Assembly (NCBI RefSeq): GCF_001293465.1
Contig: NZ_JSYZ01000019.1
Coordinates: 291,247-355,246, forward strand
DNA: 64,000 nt
Reading direction: 5' to 3'
From: Pseudomonas asplenii
GTDB taxonomy: Bacteria > Pseudomonadota > Gammaproteobacteria > Pseudomonadales > Pseudomonadaceae
Positions 1-9,423 of this stretch are shown one piece after another. Every line of letters begins with the position of its first letter. Positions within the stretch are counted from its first letter, which is position 1. The notes beneath the pieces were generated by a model, which was not told the origin of the DNA, searched no databases, and was given only the letters and a program-made list of their open reading frames with translations. The position numbers were made by a program, and so were the translations under genes.

Positions 1-1
1 C

Positions 2-883
2 GTGGACAACTACGCTCAGGGTGCCAAATTCGCCAAGGATGAAGAGTTCATCCTGGGCAAGATCGGTTCCGCCTTCCTGCCGCGCAAAGACGCCGGGCAG
101 GAAACCTCGGACCTGTGTGTCGAAGCGGCAAATGCCTTGTTCGCCAGCAATCCGCAACTCAAGCGCGAGAGCATCGACGCGCTGATCGTCGTCACCCAGA
201 ACGGTGACGAGGAAGGCCTGCCGCATACCGCGGCGATCGTCCAGGACAAGCTCGGCCTGCCGACCCACGTGGCGGCGTTCGACATTTCCCTGGGCTGTTC
301 CGGCTACGTCTATGGCATCTATGCCATGAAGGGCTTCATGGAGGCTGCCGGCCTGAAGAATGGCCTGCTGATCACCGCTGACCCGTATTCGAAGATCGTC
401 GATCCGGAAGACCGCAACACCACCATGCTGTTCGGCGATGCCGCGACCGCGACCTGGATGGGTGAAGACGCGCCCTGGCAGTTGGGCAAGTCGAAGTTCG
501 GTACCGATGGCTCCGGCGCGCCGCACCTGAAGGTCAGCGACGGGGTGTTTTTCATGAACGGCCGCCAGGTGTTCAACTTCGCCCTGCTCAAGGTGCCGGC
601 GCATCTGCATGAACTGCTCGAGGACTCGGGCCTGCAGCCGAGCGATATCGACGCCTTCTGCATCCACCAGGGCAGTGCGGCGATCGTCGATGCGGTGGCG
701 CGGCGTTTCGAGGACAAGCCGGAGAAGTTCATCAAGGACATGACCGAGACCGGCAACACCGTGTCATCGAGCATTCCGCTGCTGCTGGAAAAGCACGTGC
801 TCAACTCGACCTGGAAGCGCGTCGCCCTCAGTGGCTTCGGCGTTGGCCTGTCGTGGGGCTCGGCGATCATTCATCGACCCTGA
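2..883 (+). CDS. Ketoacyl-ACP synthase III (FabH-like), 5' end cut by window edge
   Basis: Thiolase-fold condensing enzyme that would join an acyl-CoA or acyl-ACP to malonyl-ACP. The Cys-His-Asn triad is visible: Cys99 in DISLGCSGYVYG, His in FCIHQGSAA and Asn in ETGNTVSSS (numbering from the first visible codon). FabH proteins run 310-330 residues and this frame is 293 with no room for the usual N-terminal strand, so about 15 residues lie left of the window; the GTG at 2 is probably internal. It sits two genes upstream of flagellin, the position of the KASIII gene (orf3) in the P. syringae flagellin-glycosylation island. By inference it makes an acyl group for the flagellar sugar rather than serving bulk fatty-acid synthesis. 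The acyl substrate cannot be read from the sequence. Confidence 0.85.
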   Translation: MDNYAQGAKFAKDEEFILGKIGSAFLPRKDAGQETSDLCVEAANALFASNPQLKRESIDALIVVTQNGDEEGLPHTAAIVQDKLGLPTHVAAFDISLGCSGYVYGIYAMKGFMEAAGLKNGLLITADPYSKIVDPEDRNTTMLFGDAATATWMGEDAPWQLGKSKFGTDGSGAPHLKVSDGVFFMNGRQVFNFALLKVPAHLHELLEDSGLQPSDIDAFCIHQGSAAIVDAVARRFEDKPEKFIKDMTETGNTVSSSIPLLLEKHVLNSTWKRVALSGFGVGLSWGSAIIHRP

Positions 884-957
884 TTCCACAGGGTTGCAAA
901 GTGGCGCTCCGGGTGAGTTAACCTTGAGCGCTATTTTTTTGCGCGGAGCGAGGCAGG

Positions 958-2250
958 ATGAGCGATAGCTTTGAGCGGAATGCCCGGATCATCGAGGCGC
1001 GCTGGCCGCAGGTGTGGCAGCGCCTGCTGGCCGAGGAGAGTGACCGGCTGGCCATCGAGCTGGTCGAGGGGCTGGGTTCGACGCTGAGTGTCGGCGGCGT
1101 GCAACTGACCAGTCGGCATGACCGTATCGCCGAGGCGCGCCTGCAGGCCGCCTGCCTGCCGCCTGGCAGTGCCACGCTGCATGTCTATGGCACGGGGCTG
1201 GGTGATCTGCAGCAGGTGCTGCTGGAGTCGCCGCAATTGCAGCGGCTGAACGTGCATGTGCTCAATGGCGCGTTGTTCAAGCGGGTGCTCGGGCTGCTGG
1301 AGCAGGATGGCTGGCTGGCCGATCCGCGGGTCGAACTGGGTTATGCGGCCGATCATCCGGAAATCCTCTTCCCGTTTTTTGCGCTGCCGGCCGAGTTGGT
1401 CCTGGCCGACGATTGCAATGCGCGGATGCGCGACCGGCTGGTGGCCGAAGTGCACCTGAGTTTCAACAACCGCGAGTTCGACCCGCAATCCCCGGATATA
1501 CTTCAGCGCCTGGATGAGACTTGCGGGATCTTCGCTGCCGATCGCGATGTCGCCGAGTTGTTCGCAACGCGAGCGGGGCAGCACTTCTACGTGATCGGCA
1601 CCGGGCCGAGCCTCGAACAGCAGTTGGACAAGTTGCGCGCGGTTCGCGCCCAGGCGCAGCGCCCCCTGTTCATCAGTGTCGATACCGCCTACCGGCCGTT
1701 GCAGGAGCAGGGCATCAAGCCCGACCTGGTGGTGAGCATCGACCAGCGTATCGGCTTCAGGCACCTGCCGCCCGAGGCGTCCGAGGGGATTGCGCTGGTC
1801 TACATGCCCATGAGCGATCCCCAGGTGCTCCGGGCCTGGCAGGGGCCGCGCTATGGGGGCTATTCCGCCAGCCCGGTCTATGGGGCGGTTCGCCAGCAGT
1901 TCCAGCGGGGCATGCTGTATGTCGGCGGCAGCGTGCTGCACCCGGCAGTCGATCTGGCGGTGAAGATGGGGGCCGCGACCATTACCCTGTTTGGCGCCGA
2001 TTTCGCCTTCCCGATGAACAAGACCCACGCCGGCTGGAATGATGGCGAGCTCGGTCCGGGGGTCAACGAGGCGCGGCACTGGGTGCTCGATGGCAATGGC
2101 CAGCGGGTGCGCACGCAGTTGAATTTCCGTCGCTATCTCTGCGAACTGGAGCGTTATATCGCCGCGCATCCGCAGGTGCGTTTCCTCAACAGCAGCCGGG
2201 CGGGCGCGCGGATTATCGGCAGCGGGTTCGACCAGGAGTTCGTGCAATGA
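958..2250 (+). CDS. Maf/DUF115 motility-associated glycosyltransferase
   Basis: 430 residues. The DUF115 (MptE-like, Rossmann-type) signature VIGTGPSLE is at 212-220, followed by FISVDTAYRPL and a VVSIDQR segment; an N-terminal half carries HVYGTGLGDL (75-84). Maf proteins transfer nonulosonic or related sugars to flagellin in Campylobacter, Helicobacter and Aeromonas and are needed for filament assembly. This protein is shorter than the 600-residue Campylobacter Maf proteins, as in other Pseudomonas copies. It lies just upstream of fliC and after a FabH-like gene, so flagellin is the expected acceptor. The ATG at 958 follows a GGCAGG Shine-Dalgarno sequence. The donor sugar is unknown. Confidence 0.8.
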   Translation: MSDSFERNARIIEARWPQVWQRLLAEESDRLAIELVEGLGSTLSVGGVQLTSRHDRIAEARLQAACLPPGSATLHVYGTGLGDLQQVLLESPQLQRLNVHVLNGALFKRVLGLLEQDGWLADPRVELGYAADHPEILFPFFALPAELVLADDCNARMRDRLVAEVHLSFNNREFDPQSPDILQRLDETCGIFAADRDVAELFATRAGQHFYVIGTGPSLEQQLDKLRAVRAQAQRPLFISVDTAYRPLQEQGIKPDLVVSIDQRIGFRHLPPEASEGIALVYMPMSDPQVLRAWQGPRYGGYSASPVYGAVRQQFQRGMLYVGGSVLHPAVDLAVKMGAATITLFGADFAFPMNKTHAGWNDGELGPGVNEARHWVLDGNGQRVRTQLNFRRYLCELERYIAAHPQVRFLNSSRAGARIIGSGFDQEFVQ

Positions 2251-2516
2251 AGCCCTTCGAATACAGTATCGGCGAAGCGCGGCGCTGCTCGGCATTGTTC
2301 CGCTTCGGTCGCGATGTCGAGGCGGCGCTGGTGATGGTCGAGGTCTTCGACGGCATCCAGGCGCTGCTTCAGCAGGCACCTGCCGAGGTGCAACAGACAT
2401 GGACGCAACTGCTGGTGTCGATGCTCGACTGCCAGGAGCGCCAGGACTGGCTCGGATTGGCCGATACCCTGCAATACGAATTGGTCGAGCTGCTGGAGAC
2501 GGTCCAGGGCGCGTGA
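2247..2516 (+). CDS. Small hypothetical protein coupled to maf
   Basis: 89 residues, acidic and mostly helical, with no signal peptide, membrane segment or Cys-rich motif. The start overlaps the maf stop as ATGA, so translation is probably coupled and a role with the Maf transferase is likely. Its size, Leu/Gln-rich helices and place before fliC recall small flagellar chaperone-like proteins, but I do not recognise the family. Codon use matches the neighbours, which supports a real gene. Confidence 0.65.
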   Translation: MKPFEYSIGEARRCSALFRFGRDVEAALVMVEVFDGIQALLQQAPAEVQQTWTQLLVSMLDCQERQDWLGLADTLQYELVELLETVQGA

Positions 2517-2609
2517 GGATGCCCTGGTGACGAACGGTTGGGCATGGGCGGTTCTCTGGCGCCATTTTTCCTGTTGGCGCTATGCGCTAAGCCTTTGTTT
2601 TTAGAGGGG

Positions 2610-2659
2610 TGGCAGGTTGCTAGCAAATTTTTTGAAAAAAGCCCTCAAGCAACCTGCCA
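2610..2659. repeat. Perfect 12-bp inverted repeat overlapping the fliC promoter
   Basis: TGGCAGGTTGCT (2610-2621) is exactly inverted as AGCAACCTGCCA (2648-2659). The 26-nt spacer contains TTTTTT-G-AAAAAA (2628-2640), itself self-complementary. The right arm overlaps the -35 box and spacer of the sigma28 promoter. It could be an operator, or a structure ending transcripts from maf; no T-run follows the right arm, so a simple intrinsic terminator is less likely. Confidence 0.8.
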
Positions 2660-2671
2660 TACCGACGATAA
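2645..2671 (+). promoter_or_regulatory. Sigma28 (FliA) promoter of fliC
   Basis: TCAAGCAA (2645-2652), an 11-nt spacer, then GACGATAA (2664-2671), close to the enterobacterial FliA consensus TAAAGTTT-N11-GCCGATAA with exact spacing. Transcription would start near 2680 and give a leader of roughly 75 nt before fliC. FliA itself is encoded at 30896-31636. Confidence 0.8.
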
Positions 2672-2752
2672 CTATTACGAAGGTTCTCTAGGCCACACCC
2701 GGCGGATGCCAGGGCCGGAAGCCGTAGTACACCACCCAACGAGGAATTCGTC

Positions 2753-3613
2753 ATGGCTTTAACTGTAAACACCAACACTACGTCGCTGAACGTTCAGAAG
2801 AACCTGAACCGTGCTTCCGATGCCCTGTCTACCTCCATGCAGCGCCTGTCTTCCGGTCTGAAAATCAACAGCGCCAAAGACGACGCCGCTGGTCTGCAGA
2901 TCTCCAACCGCATGTCTTCGCAGATCCGTGGTAACAACCAGGCTGTGCAGAACGCCAACGACGGTATCTCCGTTGCCCAGACCGCTGAAGGCGCTCTGCA
3001 AGCTTCGACCGACATCCTGCAGCGTATGCGTGAACTGGCTGTTAAAGCCCGTAACGGAACCAACGGCACTGCCGACCAGACCGCGACCAACGCCGAATTC
3101 GCTCAGATGTCTGACGAACTGACTCGTATCGCTCAGTCCACCAACCTGAACGGCAAATTCCTGCTGGACGGTTCGGCTGGTACCGTGACCCTGCAAGTCG
3201 GCGCCAACACCGGCACCGCCAACCACATCGACCTGGTTCTGAGCTCGAAATTCGACGCCGCCAGCCTGTCGGTAGGTAGCGGTACTGTGGTTCTGACCGG
3301 TACCACCGGTACTGGTGCAGGTTCGGCCTCGGACAACATCGACAACGCGATCACCGCTATCGACGCGGCAATCGCTACCATCGGTGCTACCCGTGCCAAC
3401 CTGGGTGCTTCGCAGAACCGTCTGACCAGCACCATCTCCAACCTGCAGAACATCAACGAAAACACCACTGCTGCACAAGGTCGCGTACAAGATACCGACT
3501 TCGCCGCGGAAACTGCTAACCTGACCAAGCAGCAGACCCTGCAACAGGCTTCCACCTCTGTTCTGGCTCAGGCTAACCAACTGCCTTCCGCTGTACTGAA
3601 GCTGCTTCAGTAA
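2753..3613 (+). CDS. fliC: Flagellin, short form
   Basis: 286 residues. The N-terminal D0/D1 helices start MALTVNTNTTSLNVQKNL, and the conserved LQRMRELAVKARNG lies in the D1 region that is the TLR5/FLS-type recognition surface in other flagellins. The C-terminal D0 ends SVLAQANQLPSAVLKLLQ. The middle (about 150-205) is short and Gly/Thr/Ser-rich, so D2/D3 are almost absent; its many Ser/Thr are candidate O-glycosylation sites for the upstream Maf locus. Codon bias is much stronger than in surrounding genes, as expected for an abundant protein. A strong Shine-Dalgarno (ACGAGGAA) precedes ATG 2753. Expressed from the sigma28 promoter and closed by a strong hairpin. Confidence 0.97.
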   Translation: MALTVNTNTTSLNVQKNLNRASDALSTSMQRLSSGLKINSAKDDAAGLQISNRMSSQIRGNNQAVQNANDGISVAQTAEGALQASTDILQRMRELAVKARNGTNGTADQTATNAEFAQMSDELTRIAQSTNLNGKFLLDGSAGTVTLQVGANTGTANHIDLVLSSKFDAASLSVGSGTVVLTGTTGTGAGSASDNIDNAITAIDAAIATIGATRANLGASQNRLTSTISNLQNINENTTAAQGRVQDTDFAAETANLTKQQTLQQASTSVLAQANQLPSAVLKLLQ

Positions 3614-3629
3614 TTTCGGAATGAGTTTT

Positions 3630-3667
3630 GGCGGGGGAGTGTGCTTGCCACGCTCTCTCGCCTTTTT
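3630..3667 (+). terminator. Rho-independent terminator of fliC
   Basis: A 14-bp stem with three G-U pairs (3630-3643 with 3649-3662), a 5-nt loop and TTTTT at 3663-3667. It separates highly expressed fliC from flaG, so flaG probably receives only read-through transcription. Confidence 0.85.
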
Positions 3668-3686
3668 ACGTTGAGAGGTGATGAAG

Positions 3687-4064
3687 ATGGACATGAGTGT
3701 AAAGCTTAATCTGTCTTATCCAGCTGTTCTGCCAGCCAGTTCCAACAGCACCACTGTGGTTGATAAGACGGCTGCGGCACCTCAGGCGGATAAGGTGCAA
3801 GCGGCTCCAGACACCGACGCCACCAACAAGGATGCGGATTCCTCCGAAAGACTCAAGCGGGCTGTTCAGGATATTGAAAAGTTCGTGCAGTCGATCAAGC
3901 GTAACCTGGAGTTCTCGATTGACGAACATTCCGGGAAAGTCATCGTCAAGGTCATCGCCAGCGAGACGGGCGAGGTGGTCAGGCAGATCCCTTCCGCCGA
4001 GGCCATGAAGTTGGCTGACAGCCTGAGTTCGGCGAGCAGCCTACTGTTCGACGGAAAAGCCTGA
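3687..4064 (+). CDS. flaG: FlaG family flagellar protein
   Basis: 125 residues from ATG 3687, which lies about 5 nt after GAGGTGA; GTG 3678 and ATG 3681 overlap that Shine-Dalgarno and are rejected. The variable N-terminus is Ala/Asp-rich; the conserved C-terminal half includes LEFSIDEHSGKVIVKVI and VVRQIPSAEAMKLAD, typical of the FlaG domain. FlaG influences filament length in Pseudomonas and Vibrio, and the biochemical activity is not established. It lies between fliC and fliD. Confidence 0.9.
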   Translation: MDMSVKLNLSYPAVLPASSNSTTVVDKTAAAPQADKVQAAPDTDATNKDADSSERLKRAVQDIEKFVQSIKRNLEFSIDEHSGKVIVKVIASETGEVVRQIPSAEAMKLADSLSSASSLLFDGKA

Positions 4065-4146
4065 CAACTGGCATGAATAGTGTTTGCTGGATCTTTGGCT
4101 GTTGATAAAGGTCAAAAGATCGGCAGCAATCTGACGGGAGAGGCAC

Positions 4147-5622
4147 ATGGCAAGTCCAATTTTACCGGGAACGGGCCTAGGCTCGGGTCTGGATATCGGT
4201 TCGATCGTTACCGCGCTGGTGAACGCCGACAAGTCGGCGAAGCAGACGCAGATCGACACCGCGACAAAAACCAACACACTGAAGATTTCCGGTGTCGCGT
4301 CCCTGAAGAGCGCCCTGGCTGCGTTCCAGAAGACCATGACCGACCTGAGTGCTTCGCTCACCGCGTTCGCCGGTTATACGGCGACCTCGGGTACGGCGAC
4401 CACGCTGAGCGCGACTGCCGATAACACCGCCGTTCCAGGCACCTACAACGTTGTCGTGTCGAGCCTGGCCACGGGTTCGAAGGTGGCCAGCGCCGCATTT
4501 GCCGGCGGTGCCAGCAGTGCCATTCCGAGTGGTACCCTGACTATCAGTCAAAATGGCACTAACTACAATGTCGACATCCCGGCCAATGCCACCTTGCAGA
4601 GTACCCGGGACCTGATCAACAACAAGCTGGCGGGCAATGGCTTCTCGGCCAACATCGTCACCGACAGCAGCGGTGCTTCGCGCATGGTGATCAGTTCGAC
4701 CACCACGGGTGCGGGCTCCGACATCAAGGTCAGCGGTATCGCCGGCCTGGAGATTGACGGTACCCAGGTGATGAGCAGTACTCCGTCATCGACGGACTCC
4801 GGTGCGGTCAGTGCCCTGGCCACGGATGCTTCGCTGACCGTCGATGGCCTGAAAGTGACCAGCAAGAGCAATACCGTGACCGGTGCGATCAGCGGCCTGA
4901 CCCTGAATCTTTTGTCGGCCGGTGCTCCCGGCGTCGGTGCCAGCTCGACGGTCACCGTGGCGACCAATACCGACGGCCTGCAGAAATCGATCCAGTCGTT
5001 CGTCGATTCCTACAACACCCTGATGAGTACCATCAACTCCCTGTCCAAGGCGACGGCGGATGCCAATGGCAAGCTGACGGTGTCTGCGGCGTTCACCGGT
5101 GACTCCCTGCCGCGTTCGCTGATTTCCGACATTCGCGAGCAGCTTACGGCTCCGGGGCCGGGTGGGGCGCTGTCGGTGCTGTCGCAGTTGGGCGTGTTGA
5201 CGGTGGCGGGCAGTGATGCCAGCAATTCCGGTAATCTGTCCCTCGATACCGCCGCGTTCAACAAGGCCATGGCCAAGCCAGGCATGAGCGGTCAGGTGCA
5301 GCAGTTGTTCAACGGTACCAACTCGACCAATGGCCTGTTTTCGCGCATCGGTAACACCCTCGACACCTACCTGGGTAAACAGGTCGCCGGAACCAGCCTG
5401 CGTACGGGTGGTTTGCTCGACGACCGCAACACCAGCCTGCAGAAGGTGGCCAAGAACCTGACCGAGCAGCAGGCGGCATTGGACTTGCGGGTCGCCAACA
5501 TGACCAAGACCCTGACGGCCAAGTACAACGCCATGGATCTGTTGGTCGGGCAGATGAAAGCGACGGCGTCCAGTATCACCTCGTTCTTCACCTCGCTGAA
5601 CGCGCAACAGTCCGCCAAGTAA
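4147..5622 (+). CDS. fliD: Flagellar filament cap protein FliD (HAP2)
   Basis: 491 residues. The N-terminal FliD domain begins ASPILPGTGLGSGLDIGSIV. The middle is Ser/Thr-rich beta structure (about 85-270), and the C-terminal coiled-coil region runs to about 480 (LRTGGLLDDRNTSLQKVAKNL onward). FliD forms the cap complex at the filament tip that folds exported flagellin. ATG 4147 follows CGGGAGAGGC. No promoter with correct sigma54 or sigma28 spacing was found in the 82-nt gap after flaG, so it may be read with flaG. An intrinsic terminator follows. Confidence 0.95.
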   Translation: MASPILPGTGLGSGLDIGSIVTALVNADKSAKQTQIDTATKTNTLKISGVASLKSALAAFQKTMTDLSASLTAFAGYTATSGTATTLSATADNTAVPGTYNVVVSSLATGSKVASAAFAGGASSAIPSGTLTISQNGTNYNVDIPANATLQSTRDLINNKLAGNGFSANIVTDSSGASRMVISSTTTGAGSDIKVSGIAGLEIDGTQVMSSTPSSTDSGAVSALATDASLTVDGLKVTSKSNTVTGAISGLTLNLLSAGAPGVGASSTVTVATNTDGLQKSIQSFVDSYNTLMSTINSLSKATADANGKLTVSAAFTGDSLPRSLISDIREQLTAPGPGGALSVLSQLGVLTVAGSDASNSGNLSLDTAAFNKAMAKPGMSGQVQQLFNGTNSTNGLFSRIGNTLDTYLGKQVAGTSLRTGGLLDDRNTSLQKVAKNLTEQQAALDLRVANMTKTLTAKYNAMDLLVGQMKATASSITSFFTSLNAQQSAK

Positions 5623-5636
5623 TCTGGGCTGACGCC

Positions 5637-5673
5637 AAAAACCCGGCTACGCTGAATGGCGCGCCGGGTTTTT
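5637..5673 (+). terminator. Rho-independent terminator after fliD
   Basis: Perfect 11-bp arms AAAAACCCGGC (5637-5647) and GCCGGGTTTTT (5663-5673) with a 15-nt loop and T-run. The A-run on the left arm means it could also act on the other strand, where no gene uses it. Confidence 0.9.
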
Positions 5674-5684
5674 GCCTTTCGGGT

Positions 5685-5711
5685 TAAAGTTTTTTGACTC
5701 GAAGGCGATAC
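5685..5711 (+). promoter_or_regulatory. Sigma28 (FliA) promoter of fliS-fliT
   Basis: TAAAGTTT (5685-5692) is identical to the enterobacterial FliA -35 consensus. An 11-nt spacer leads to GGCGATAC (5704-5711), which matches 6 of 8 -10 positions. Together with the fliD terminator just upstream it makes fliST a separate late transcription unit. Confidence 0.75.
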
Positions 5712-5751
5712 ACTGGTCATACGAACTTTTAGAGTGGCAGCGAGGTACGAC

Positions 5752-6147
5752 ATGAACCCGATGTTAGCCCTTCGGCAATATCAGAAAGTGGGGGCCCAGG
5801 CACAGACCTCCGAGGCCAGTCCTCACCGTCTGGTGCAAATGCTGATGGAAGGTGGCCTGGATCGCATCGCGCAGGCCAAGGGGGCTATCGCGCGCAATGA
5901 TATCCCCGCCAAGTGCGTGGCGATCGGCAAGGCCATTGGTATCGTCGGTGGCCTGCGTGAGGGGCTGGACCTGGAGAAGCAGGCGGATGCCCTGGCTGAT
6001 CTGGACAGTCTCTATGCCTACATGATGAAGCGTCTGGCCGAAGCCAACATCAAGTCCGATCCGAAGATCCTTGATGAAGTCGCAGGCCTGCTCAGCACGG
6101 TCAAAGAGGGTTGGGACGCCATTGGCGCGCCCACTCCACAGTTCTAG
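5752..6147 (+). CDS. fliS: Flagellin export chaperone FliS
   Basis: 131 residues from ATG 5752, placed after GAGGT; the frame is open further upstream but MNPMLALRQYQKVGAQAQTS is the normal FliS start. The family core SPHRLVQMLMEGGLDRIAQAKGAI is present. FliS is a helical cytoplasmic protein that binds the disordered C-terminus of flagellin and prevents premature polymerisation before export through FlhA. Followed after 13 nt by the fliT-like gene. Confidence 0.93.
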   Translation: MNPMLALRQYQKVGAQAQTSEASPHRLVQMLMEGGLDRIAQAKGAIARNDIPAKCVAIGKAIGIVGGLREGLDLEKQADALADLDSLYAYMMKRLAEANIKSDPKILDEVAGLLSTVKEGWDAIGAPTPQF

Positions 6148-6160
6148 GGAGCACAGCGTC

Positions 6161-6457
6161 ATGAGCCTCGTACTGCAGCGTATCCAGGAAACCCGTGAAG
6201 CCTTGGTGAAGGCCCTTGCCGAGCGTGACTGGGGTAGCATTGCCGAGCTGGACCTTGCATGCCGTGCCTGTATGGAGGATGTGCTCAATGAGGCATCGGT
6301 CGATGAGGATGCCTTGCGCAGTAACCTGGAAGAGCTGTTGCACGTCTATCGACAGTTGCTGGAGACGGCGATGGCGGAGCGGCAGGCGATAGTCGACGAG
6401 ATGCAGCACCTGCAACAGGCGCAGAACGCGGCGAAGGTTTACCATTTGTTCGGTTGA
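6161..6457 (+). CDS. fliT: FliT-like flagellar chaperone
   Basis: 98 residues, all-helical and acidic, starting MSLVLQRIQETREALVKALA and ending with a long amphipathic helix (AMAERQAIVDEMQHLQQAQ). Size, composition and position directly after fliS match the Pseudomonas FliT-type export chaperone of the cap protein; sequence identity to enterobacterial FliT is low. ATG 6161 follows AGGGAGC. In P. aeruginosa the equivalent position carries a second FliS-like gene, so a diverged FliS paralogue is the alternative. Confidence 0.7.
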   Translation: MSLVLQRIQETREALVKALAERDWGSIAELDLACRACMEDVLNEASVDEDALRSNLEELLHVYRQLLETAMAERQAIVDEMQHLQQAQNAAKVYHLFG

Positions 6458-6491
6458 CACAGGGTTAATCGAAACGTATTGCGCCATAAAT

Positions 6492-6520
6492 TTGACTACG
6501 CACGATTTTTTGACTTAACT
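6492..6520 (+). promoter_or_regulatory. Candidate sigma70 promoter for fleQ
   Basis: TTGACT (6492-6497), a 17-nt spacer and TTAACT (6515-6520) lie in the 172-nt gap before fleQ. The -35 is good and the -10 weak (3 of 6). No sigma54 or sigma28 element with correct spacing is present, in line with fleQ being at the top of the hierarchy. Confidence 0.3.
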
Positions 6521-6629
6521 AGTGCTGTTTTTCCGATTTCAGTCGTCTTTGAAGGTGATAGCCCACCTCGGGCGTCAAGTGTTGCCCATCCATCCCGGGC
6601 ATCGAGTTGACTAGGGAAGTTGCTATTGC

Positions 6630-8105
<1,476 letters not shown>

Positions 8106-8146
8106 CGCCTGTTTTTCAAGTTACTGAAAATTGGGCGGTTTTTTTT
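8106..8146 (+). terminator. Rho-independent terminator after fleQ
   Basis: An imperfect stem CGCCTGTTTTTCA/TGAAAATTGGGCG (one internal mismatch, two G-U pairs) is followed by eight T's. It starts immediately after the fleQ stop and abuts the fleSR promoter. Confidence 0.8.
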
Positions 8147-8162
8147 AGGCACGGGTATTGCT
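8147..8162 (+). promoter_or_regulatory. Sigma54 promoter of fleSR
   Basis: AGGCACGGGTATTGCT has GG at 8148-8149 and GC at 8160-8161 with exactly 10 nt between, close to TGGCACG-N4-TTGCT. It lies 48 nt before fleS. FleQ is the expected activator. Confidence 0.85.
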
Positions 8163-8209
8163 AAGTCTCCCGCAACCTTCCGTTTAAATGACGGTCAGTC
8201 AAGCGAGAG

Positions 8210-9421
8210 ATGACGATGCCCCAAGCCGCCCAGATGCCTCCTGTCCCCGATGTCGCGGGGCAACCTTCCGTAGAGCAGGCAAGCCGGCTGGGCCTTGAGC
8301 AGGCGTTTGCGCTGTTCAACCAGATGTCTACGCAACTCACCGATTCCTACAGCATGCTCGAGGCGCGGGTCACCGAACTCAAGGGTGAACTGGCCGTGGT
8401 CAGCGCCCAGCGCATGGCTGAGCTGGCGGAAAAGGAGCGCTTGGCCAACCGTCTGCAGAACCTTCTGGACCTGCTGCCGGGTGGCGTCATCGTCATCGAT
8501 TCCCATGGTTTTGTCTGCGAGGCCAATCCGGCGGCCCGCGAGTTGCTTGGCGAGCCGCTGGAAGGCGAGCTGTGGCGCCAGGTGATCGCCCGCTGCTTCG
8601 CGCCGCGCGAGGACGACGGTCATGAGATCTCGCTCAAGGATGGTCGCCGCCTGTCGATCGCCACGCGGTCGCTGGAAGGCGAGCCGGGGCAGTTGGTGCT
8701 GCTCAATGACCTGACTGAAACCCGTCGTCTCCAGGATCAGCTGGCTCGTCACGAGCGTCTGTCTTCCCTCGGGCGGATGGTCGCCTCCCTGGCCCACCAG
8801 ATCCGCACGCCGCTCTCGGCGGCGTTGCTGTACGCCAGCCATCTCAATGAACAGGCCTTGCCGGTGGAAACCCAGCAGCGTTTCGCCGGGCGTCTGAAGG
8901 AGCGCCTGCACGAGCTTGAGCATCAGGTGCGCGACATGCTGGTGTTCGCCCGCGGTGAACTGCCGCTGACCGACCGTCTGACGCCCGCGACCTTGCTGCA
9001 GACCCTGCAGGCGGCGGCGCAGACCCATGTGCAGGGTGTGGCGATCCGTTGGCAGTGCGACAGTCATGACGGCGAGTTGCTGTGCAATCGCGACACCCTG
9101 GTCGGCGCACTGCTCAACCTGATCGAAAACGCCATGCAGGCCAGTGGTGCCGATGTGCGCCTCAAGGTGCACCTGTACAGCCGGGGCAATACCCTGCGCC
9201 TGAGCATCAGCGACAACGGCAGCGGGATCGAGCCGCAGGTGCTGGCGCGCCTCGGCGAACCTTTCTTCACCACCAAGACCACCGGTACCGGCCTCGGCCT
9301 GGCGGTGGTCAAGGCTGTCGCCCGGGCGCACCAGGGCGACATGCAATTACGTTCACGTCCGGGGCGTGGCACCTGCGCGATGTTGTGCCTGCCGCTGATT
9401 CCCGGCGCCACGGAGGCATAG
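8210..9421 (+). CDS. fleS: FleS flagellar sensor histidine kinase
   Basis: 403 residues, with no signal peptide or membrane segment, so cytoplasmic. An N-terminal coiled coil (about 40-85) precedes a PAS domain (about 82-170, LLPGGVIVIDSHGFVCEANPA). The H-box is SLAHQIRTPLSAALL with His196; the ATPase domain has N-box LIENAMQAS and G-box SDNGSGIEP. It phosphorylates FleR to switch on class III flagellar genes. The signal is unknown. ATG 8216 is an alternative start. It abuts fleR. Confidence 0.94.
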   Translation: MTMPQAAQMPPVPDVAGQPSVEQASRLGLEQAFALFNQMSTQLTDSYSMLEARVTELKGELAVVSAQRMAELAEKERLANRLQNLLDLLPGGVIVIDSHGFVCEANPAARELLGEPLEGELWRQVIARCFAPREDDGHEISLKDGRRLSIATRSLEGEPGQLVLLNDLTETRRLQDQLARHERLSSLGRMVASLAHQIRTPLSAALLYASHLNEQALPVETQQRFAGRLKERLHELEHQVRDMLVFARGELPLTDRLTPATLLQTLQAAAQTHVQGVAIRWQCDSHDGELLCNRDTLVGALLNLIENAMQASGADVRLKVHLYSRGNTLRLSISDNGSGIEPQVLARLGEPFFTTKTTGTGLGLAVVKAVARAHQGDMQLRSRPGRGTCAMLCLPLIPGATEA

Positions 9422-9423
9422 TG

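Noticed and set aside
4071..4092. sigma54-like TGGCAT...TTTGCT before fliD
   Set aside because: The gap between GG and GC is 14 nt, not 10.
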